Assembly (NCBI GenBank): GCA_934636325.1
Contig: CAKUAK010000028.1
Location: 1-18,446 of the forward strand
DNA: 18,446 bases
Direction: 5' to 3'
Source of the DNA: an uncultured Eubacteriales bacterium
Lineage (GTDB): Bacteria; Bacillota; Clostridia; Oscillospirales; Butyricicoccaceae
Shown here: positions 15,445 to 18,446 of the stretch, one piece after another
Numbering within the stretch: the stretch's first letter is position 1
Layout of the letters: each line of letters opens with the position of its first letter
Made by a program: the position numbers and the translations under genes
Notes under the pieces: model-generated
What the model was told of the DNA's origin: nothing
Database searches by the model: none
What the model saw: only the letters and a program-made list of their open reading frames with translations

Positions 15445-15486
15445 AAGGGTGTACCCTACACTGCCAACCGCAACAGGTACACCCTT
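15445..15486. repeat. 11-bp perfect inverted repeat in the leader of the zinc-finger/winged-helix operon
   Basis: AAGGGTGTACC (15445-15455) and GGTACACCCTT (15476-15486) are separated by 20 bases. The arrangement can form a strong stem-loop in RNA or in single-stranded DNA. It lies about 100 bases upstream of the zinc-finger start, within a stretch of roughly 400 bases without a credible gene (15349-15772). It could be part of an origin of transfer or replication, or an attenuation element. Confidence 0.6.
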
Positions 15487-15504
15487 ATTCCAGACATCGA
15501 AAAA

Positions 15505-15519
15505 GACACAGCGTGTGTC
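15505..15519 (-). terminator. Terminator-like hairpin in the operon leader, possible attenuator
   Basis: On the minus strand GACACA-CGC-TGTGTC is followed directly by TTTTTC. The 6-bp stem with a T-tract lies between the candidate promoter (15569-15598) and the zinc-finger start, the position of a transcriptional attenuator. The stem is short, so termination would be partial at best. Confidence 0.4.
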
Positions 15520-15686
15520 CTAAATGTTTTCTCAAAGCATTGTCTCACAACGGTTTCACACCCCCAGCCTTATAAAGAGAATTGGGGGATACCTTCAAGC
15601 TATTTAAAGAGCCATTCAAAGCAAGTTGCAGGCGCCGCATTGATAGCGACGGTATAGCCAGCCGAGCGCCCTTTGTGTGTCCTAAA
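15513..15686. repeat. Two copies of GTGTGTCCTAAA
   Basis: The 12-base sequence occurs at 15513-15524 and 15675-15686 in the same orientation, at either side of the non-coding region. Only two copies were found, so they are not a clear iteron array, but they lie in the same stretch as the inverted repeats. Confidence 0.5.
15569..15598 (-). promoter_or_regulatory. Candidate promoter of the zinc-finger/winged-helix operon, inside a small inverted repeat
   Basis: On the minus strand TTGAAG (15593-15598) and TATAAG (15569-15574) are 18 bp apart. The arms CCCCCA (15561-15566) and TGGGGG (15583-15588) straddle the -10, so a dimeric repressor or DNA secondary structure could control access. It implies an RNA leader of roughly 200 bases. 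Confidence 0.42.
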
Positions 15687-15694
15687 ATATAAAA

Positions 15695-15738
15695 GCCGTG
15701 CTTATCGGGCAGTTATTTTCTGCTCAATAAGGCACGGC
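15695..15738 (-). terminator. Intrinsic terminator downstream of the RHH-like regulator gene
   Basis: A GCCGTGC / GCACGGC stem, extended by TTAT / ATAA with one bulged base and an inner GCAG / CTGC stem, lies 35 bases past the stop at 15773. The minus strand continues TTTTATATTTTAG and the + strand ATCTTTTT, so it may act both ways. Confidence 0.7.
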
Positions 15739-15772
15739 ATCTTTTTGCAATTCCCACGGTTACATCGACCGA

Positions 15773-16024
15773 CTACATATATTTTTCTTCTGGACAGGCG
15801 GCAAAAATACCAAAACTGCCCCCCGCCTGTGCCTGTTCCCGCTCCATGCGTTCAAAAATCGCACGTTTGATATACGTGTTCACCTTTTCGCCCGCTGCGC
15901 TTGCTGCGGCTTGCAGCTTATCATAATCGTCCTTTTGCATATCCAAGGGAACACGTTTAATGTTCTTCTTGGCATAGTCAACGTCATACTTTGCCTTTTC
16001 TCTTTTTTTATCTGTGTCTTTCAC
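15773..16024 (-). CDS. Small ribbon-helix-helix-like (CopG/Arc-type) regulator or relaxosome accessory protein
   Basis: An 83-residue basic protein. Residues about 20-55 follow the RHH pattern: strand KNIKRVPLDM, helix KDDYDKLQAAASAAG, then VNTYIKRAIFERMERE. The N-terminus is very lysine-rich and the C-terminus is a short polar tail. The start is GTG at 16022-16024, with TGAGGTGA about 6 bases upstream. Proteins of this kind act as copy-control or antitoxin-type repressors, or as DNA-bending partners of relaxases. The repeat array at 16063-16144 directly upstream suggests autoregulation. No toxin partner is adjacent, which favours a regulator or relaxosome role over an antitoxin. Confidence 0.75.
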   Translation of the reverse strand: MKDTDKKREKAKYDVDYAKKNIKRVPLDMQKDDYDKLQAAASAAGEKVNTYIKRAIFERMEREQAQAGGSFGIFAACPEEKYM

Positions 16025-16062
16025 TCTGCATCACCTCAGTAATAGTATATCACGCCGCACAA

Positions 16063-16144
16063 ACTACGTACATAGTCATATTGAATAAAAACTACGTACG
16101 CATTTCTTGCACTTTGCCCATTTACAAATAACTACGTACGTAGT
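16063..16144. promoter_or_regulatory. Operator-like array: three copies of ACTACGTAC between divergent genes
   Basis: ACTACGTAC occurs at 16063-16071, 16091-16099 and 16131-16139; the last is extended to the perfect palindrome ACTACGTACGTAGT (16131-16144). The array lies in the 212-base gap between the RHH-like gene and the divergent + strand operon. On the minus strand a TATACT -10 for the RHH gene (16044-16049) puts the first copy over its -35 region. This is the layout expected for autorepression by an RHH protein. Confidence 0.7.
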
Positions 16145-16236
16145 ATCATGTAGCCATCACAGGGAACACAGGCAATTCATAGCGAACAAAATCGCCGCCT
16201 GTCCAAATCCCGAAAAGAATGAAAGGAAGATGCAAA

Positions 16237-16512
16237 ATGTCAAGTATCGAAATCATTTCCAAAATCGAAACGCTGAAAGAGTATGAAGCTATCGCCGCCG
16301 AAGCCGCCGCAATGGTTGAATCCATCAAAGATGAAATCAAGCGGCACATGGACACGCAGGGTGTTGACGAGCTGACCGTTGGGACGCATATCATCAGATA
16401 CACAACCGTTCTTTCCAACCGCTTTGACAGCACCGCGTTCAAAAAGGTTATGCCTGACGTTTATAAGGCATACACCAAACAGACCACATCCCGCCGTTTC
16501 TCCATTGCCTAA
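16237..16512 (+). CDS. Small Gp157-like mobile-element protein, function unknown
   Basis: A 91-residue protein: an N-terminal alpha-helical, likely coiled-coil half (residues 3-40, KIETLKEYEAIAAEAAAMVE) and a C-terminal half with the segment LSNRFDSTAFKK and an end TSRRFSI. The composition resembles small phage/ICE proteins related to Gp157-type families, seen in many Clostridial elements next to recombination functions. I chose the ATG at 16237 because GGAAG lies about 8 bases upstream; an in-frame ATG 18 bases earlier is part of the M-K-G-x-x-x-M pattern. First gene of the + strand group, reading away from the operator array. The family link is by appearance only. Confidence 0.75.
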   Translation: MSSIEIISKIETLKEYEAIAAEAAAMVESIKDEIKRHMDTQGVDELTVGTHIIRYTTVLSNRFDSTAFKKVMPDVYKAYTKQTTSRRFSIA

Positions 16513-16518
16513 AAAGAA

Positions 16519-16555
16519 GTCTGCTACCCCAACCGACCAAAGTTAGATAGCAGAC
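16519..16555 (+). other. Stem-loop after the Gp157-like gene
   Basis: GTCTGCTA (16519-16526) and TAGCAGAC (16548-16555) are perfectly complementary across a 21-base loop. There is no T-tract, so it is a weak terminator candidate; it may stabilise the upstream mRNA end. Confidence 0.45.
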
Positions 16556-16578
16556 CTCTATACCACGCAGCCAGTCAA

Positions 16579-16618
16579 GGGGGCGGGTACAAGTGAATTA
16601 TATCTGTATCCGCTCCCC
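16579..16618. repeat. Imperfect GC-rich inverted repeat upstream of the SprT-like gene
   Basis: GGGGGCGGGTAC (16579-16590) pairs with GTATCCGCTCCCC (16606-16618) with one bulged base and one G-T pair, around a 15-base AT-rich loop. It lies 40 bases before the SprT-like start, in an otherwise AT-rich stretch. It could be an mRNA control structure or a single-strand feature used in transfer or replication. Confidence 0.5.
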
Positions 16619-16658
16619 ATTTCAACATCAACTTTTTTGAATGAAAGGGAGCGTTCAC

Positions 16659-17306
16659 ATGAAAGAATTAACCAAATACAGCCGCCTTGCCGGATACCTT
16701 GAAAAGCTATACGACAAACTCAATGCAGACTTTTTTGATGGTGTGCTTGACCGTCCTGTTATCACCATTCAGAGCAGCAGCCGTAGTTATGGGCACTATA
16801 CTTTGTACGATGCTTGGAGCGTCAAGGGGGAGGGGCATAAAGAAATCAATATTGCCGCCGGTACGCTAAACAGACCTATTGAGTATACGGTGTGTACCTT
16901 GCTCCATGAAATGTGTCACCAATACAACAACGAAATCGTCAATACACAGGATTGCAGCAGAGGTGGAACATACCACAATAAGTATTTCAAACAAACGGCA
17001 GAAACCCACGGTTTAATCGTGACCCGCACCGAAAAATATGGCTGGAGCACCACAACGCCATCGGACGAACTGCTTGAATGGATATTGAATAATGACATTC
17101 AAGAAATCAAGTTGAATCGAAACGACCTTTATGGCATCCGTATCACAGGCGGCAGCACAGCCGCCAACGGTGGAATACCTACGCCACCGACGCGCCCGAA
17201 TCACAACCACCGCTATATCTGCCCGTGCTGCCACAATATCGCCCGCTCTGGTAAACCTATGCGCCTGATATGCGGAGCGTGTATGACCGTCATGCAAGGC
17301 AACTGA
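16659..17306 (+). CDS. SprT-like zinc metalloprotease-domain protein with C-terminal zinc ribbon
   Basis: A 215-residue protein whose SprT-like domain covers about residues 5-130. The zinc-site motif HEMCH (83-87) follows the helix EYTVCTLL, and a further His106 in GGTYHNKYF is the likely third ligand. The C-terminal cysteines CPCC (188-191) and CGAC (205-208) form a zinc ribbon. SprT/Spartan-family proteins in eukaryotes digest DNA-protein crosslinks; bacterial and element-borne members are little characterised, so a role in clearing protein from element DNA (for example a relaxase adduct) is only inference. The ATG at 16659 has AGGGAG 8 bases upstream; an in-frame ATG lies exactly 18 bases earlier. 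Confidence 0.9.
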   Translation: MKELTKYSRLAGYLEKLYDKLNADFFDGVLDRPVITIQSSSRSYGHYTLYDAWSVKGEGHKEINIAAGTLNRPIEYTVCTLLHEMCHQYNNEIVNTQDCSRGGTYHNKYFKQTAETHGLIVTRTEKYGWSTTTPSDELLEWILNNDIQEIKLNRNDLYGIRITGGSTAANGGIPTPPTRPNHNHRYICPCCHNIARSGKPMRLICGACMTVMQGN

Positions 17307-17348
17307 AATTCTCAATCCATCAATTTACATATGAAAGGAAATCGTATC

Positions 17349-17450
17349 ATGGGAAAAGCTATCATCTGTATTCTTATTGTCGTTCTTGCGTGCGCTTGCC
17401 CGCTGCTTGCGTTGCTGCTTCTGCTTGCACTTGGATTGTTCAATCTGTAA
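17349..17450 (+). CDS. 33-residue hydrophobic membrane peptide
   Basis: The frame encodes MGKAIICILIVVLACACPLL followed by a leucine-rich helix ending FNL, a single membrane-spanning segment with three cysteines. AAAGGA lies about 9 bases upstream of the ATG, and the ATGAAAGGA leader recurs here, which supports real translation. It lies 42 bases after the SprT-like gene and 11 before a strong terminator, so it is the last gene of the group. It may be a small membrane protein or a type I toxin-like peptide; no antisense RNA partner was identified. Confidence 0.6.
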   Translation: MGKAIICILIVVLACACPLLALLLLLALGLFNL

Positions 17451-17461
17451 ATACGAATTGT

Positions 17462-17481
17462 GGCGGGGAAAAATCCCCGCC
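17462..17481 (+). terminator. Strong bidirectional intrinsic terminator
   Basis: GGCGGGGA / TCCCCGCC with an AAAA loop is followed by ATTTTCG on the + strand. On the minus strand ATTTTT lies in the loop and CACAATT follows, so it also suits the convergent serine recombinase gene. Confidence 0.85.
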
Positions 17482-17522
17482 ATTTTCGCCCCCTTATACC
17501 GCAACGGGAGAACCCTTTGAAT

Positions 17523-18116
17523 TTATCCGTTCAATTTATAGAACGTGCTGCGCTTTACACCCGTCTGTCGCATTGCTTCAACGGCTGTAATCTCCCCGTT
17601 TCTCCATCGCGTTATCACAGTATCCCAATTTTGGGGTATCTGTGTGCTTGGTCTGCCTAAATGCTTGCCCTTTTCTTTTGCCGTTGCAATTCCCTCTGCT
17701 TGCCGCTGATGGATTGTTTCACGCTCCTGCTGCGCGATGGAGGACAAGACTTCCACAAGAATGTTGTTAACCATATCCAACACCCATTCCTGTCCTGCGG
17801 GGTACTCAATCATTGTAGTCGGCAAATCCAACACCTTTAGACGAATACCATTCTCTTTGAAATACTGCAATTCATTCTTTATGTCACGCTTGCTTCTGCT
17901 CAGTCTGTCTAAGGATTTTATAACCAGTGTATCGCCACGGCGTAGCAGCGCCGTTTTAAGTGCTGTATAGCCGCTTCTGTCCAGATCCTTACCAGATTCT
18001 TTGTCAGTGATAATCTCCCGTTCCTGCGCCCCTAAAGCGGCAAAGGCAGCAATCTGGCGGTCAAGATTCTGTTCCTTGCTGGATACTCGCGCGTAGTAAT
18101 ATGTGCGGCTTTCCAT
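17523..18116 (-). CDS. Serine recombinase of the resolvase/invertase family
   Basis: A 197-residue protein with the nucleophile motif YYARVSS (catalytic Ser12, first Ser after Val), an ITDKESGKDLDR segment, the SLDRLSRSKRD arginine motif (about 67-77) and a long E helix. The C-terminal HTH reads ITAVEAMRQTGVKRSTFYKL, as in Hin/gamma-delta-type proteins of about 180-200 residues. The start at 18116 is chosen because the catalytic domain begins there and AAAGGGG lies 8-9 bases upstream; 29 further in-frame codons upstream are not family-like. It converges on the + strand group. It may resolve multimers, invert a segment, or be a remnant of a nested transposon. Confidence 0.93.
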   Translation of the reverse strand: MESRTYYYARVSSKEQNLDRQIAAFAALGAQEREIITDKESGKDLDRSGYTALKTALLRRGDTLVIKSLDRLSRSKRDIKNELQYFKENGIRLKVLDLPTTMIEYPAGQEWVLDMVNNILVEVLSSIAQQERETIHQRQAEGIATAKEKGKHLGRPSTQIPQNWDTVITRWRNGEITAVEAMRQTGVKRSTFYKLNG

Positions 18117-18227
18117 AAGAAAACGCCCCTTTCCTGTTTCTGTACTCAGCATAACAGGTGGGGCGCTTTCTGCACACTTCAACTTTCCAGAAAGGTTGTT
18201 CAATTTTTGGATATGTCCGAAAATAGC

Positions 18228-18255
18228 GCATCAGGCATTGTCGGATGCTTGATGC
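18228..18255 (-). terminator. Hairpin between the zinc-ribbon gene and the serine recombinase
   Basis: GCATCAGGCAT / ATGCTTGATGC pair over 11 positions (one G-T) with a 6-base loop. On the minus strand GCTATTTTCGG follows, a weak T-tract, so partial termination after the zinc-ribbon gene is plausible. It could equally be a recombinase-related site. Confidence 0.45.
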
Positions 18256-18290
18256 AGCCATTATTGCGGTGTCCAAAAAGGTAGACTTTT

Positions 18291-18446
18291 TCAGAAGTAA
18301 TGCTTGCAACGGGTGCACTCGTATTGTTTTCCAATCTTTGCCGATGCAGCACCCCATGCTGTTACGGATACAGCGCGATTCGCAGAAGATAGCCGTTTTA
18401 CGTGCTCCTTAGAACCGCAGATAGGACATGGCGGCAGCTTTGATAG
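18291..18446 (-). CDS. C-terminal end of a zinc-ribbon protein, 5'-partial
   Basis: A minus-strand frame runs in from the right edge and stops at TGA 18291-18293, giving 51 residues. It has CPIC (about residues 7-10 of the fragment) and CTRC (44-47), then ends KHYF, a classic C-terminal zinc ribbon. The start and any catalytic part lie outside the window. It reads toward the serine recombinase. Such ends occur in many element-borne DNA-binding proteins; the family is not determinable. Confidence 0.7.
   Translation of the reverse strand, partial: LSKLPPCPICGSKEHVKRLSSANRAVSVTAWGAASAKIGKQYECTRCKHYF

Larger units (their letters stand above)
12634..18446. mobile_element. Integrated genetic element next to the guaA 3' end, left part only
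   Basis: From the guaA stop to the right edge the DNA is visibly more AT-rich than the backbone and carries integrase, excisionase-like HTH, replication-like winged-helix, regulator, SprT-like, serine recombinase and zinc-finger genes, with several structured non-coding stretches. The integrase lies at the left end facing guaA, the usual place for an element inserted there. Right end, relaxase and conjugation genes are not in the window, so element class is undetermined. The exact left junction cannot be placed without the matching repeat at the other end. Confidence 0.8.

Noticed and set aside
15349..15657. A 102-codon + strand open frame in the non-coding region
   Set aside because: No ribosome-binding site, no family resemblance, and it begins antisense to the ribosome-binding site of the zinc-finger gene; the region is better explained by inverted repeats.
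1..18446. CRISPR arrays, tRNA or rRNA genes
   Set aside because: No regularly spaced direct-repeat array and no cloverleaf or rRNA sequence was recognised on either strand.

Overview
The window looks like the chromosome of a GC-rich member of the Clostridia (Firmicutes), most likely an Oscillospirales-type gut anaerobe. The evidence is the Firmicute gene order glmU-prs-pth-mfd-foldase, a DnaD-family primosome protein, an S-layer-homology (SLH) surface protein and Clostridia-type mobile genes. No 16S rRNA or other species marker is present, so the genus is not determined.

Bases 1-12633 are chromosomal backbone. At the far left is the C-terminal end of a probable TRIC-family membrane protein on the + strand. 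It converges on a six-gene minus-strand operon running glmU-like, prs, pth, mfd, PpiC-type lipoprotein, nnrE and ending at a hairpin at 202-228. The operon joins precursor supply (PRPP), tRNA recycling, transcription-coupled repair, extracellular protein folding and NAD(P)H repair. Its first gene is odd: the acetyltransferase half of GlmU is intact, but the uridylyltransferase half is shortened and lacks its nucleotide-binding loop. Diverging from it is a DnaD-family protein whose C-terminus is fused to the zinc-binding N-terminal module of a DnaC/DnaI helicase loader, with no AAA+ ATPase after it. A convergent SLH protein and then guaA (GMP synthase) complete the backbone.

From just after the guaA stop to the right edge, base composition becomes visibly more AT-rich and the genes change to those of an integrated element: a tyrosine integrase next to guaA, a frame-broken excisionase-like HTH gene, a winged-helix protein with an SSB-like acidic C-terminal tip, a small zinc-finger protein, a ribbon-helix-helix-like regulator with a three-copy operator, a small Gp157-like protein, a SprT-like metalloprotease, a 33-residue membrane peptide, a serine recombinase and the end of a zinc-ribbon protein. 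The guaA 3' end is a known genomic-island integration hotspot, so the left junction is probably at or just past the guaA stop. The right junction is outside the window, and no relaxase or secretion genes are visible, so whether it is an ICE, an IME or a prophage-like element cannot be decided here.

The observations most worth following are the DnaD/helicase-loader fusion without an ATPase, the SSB-tailed winged-helix protein, the half-degenerate GlmU, and a repeated start-site pattern (upstream ATG exactly 18 nt before the chosen start, encoding M-K-G-x-x-x-M) at four element genes.
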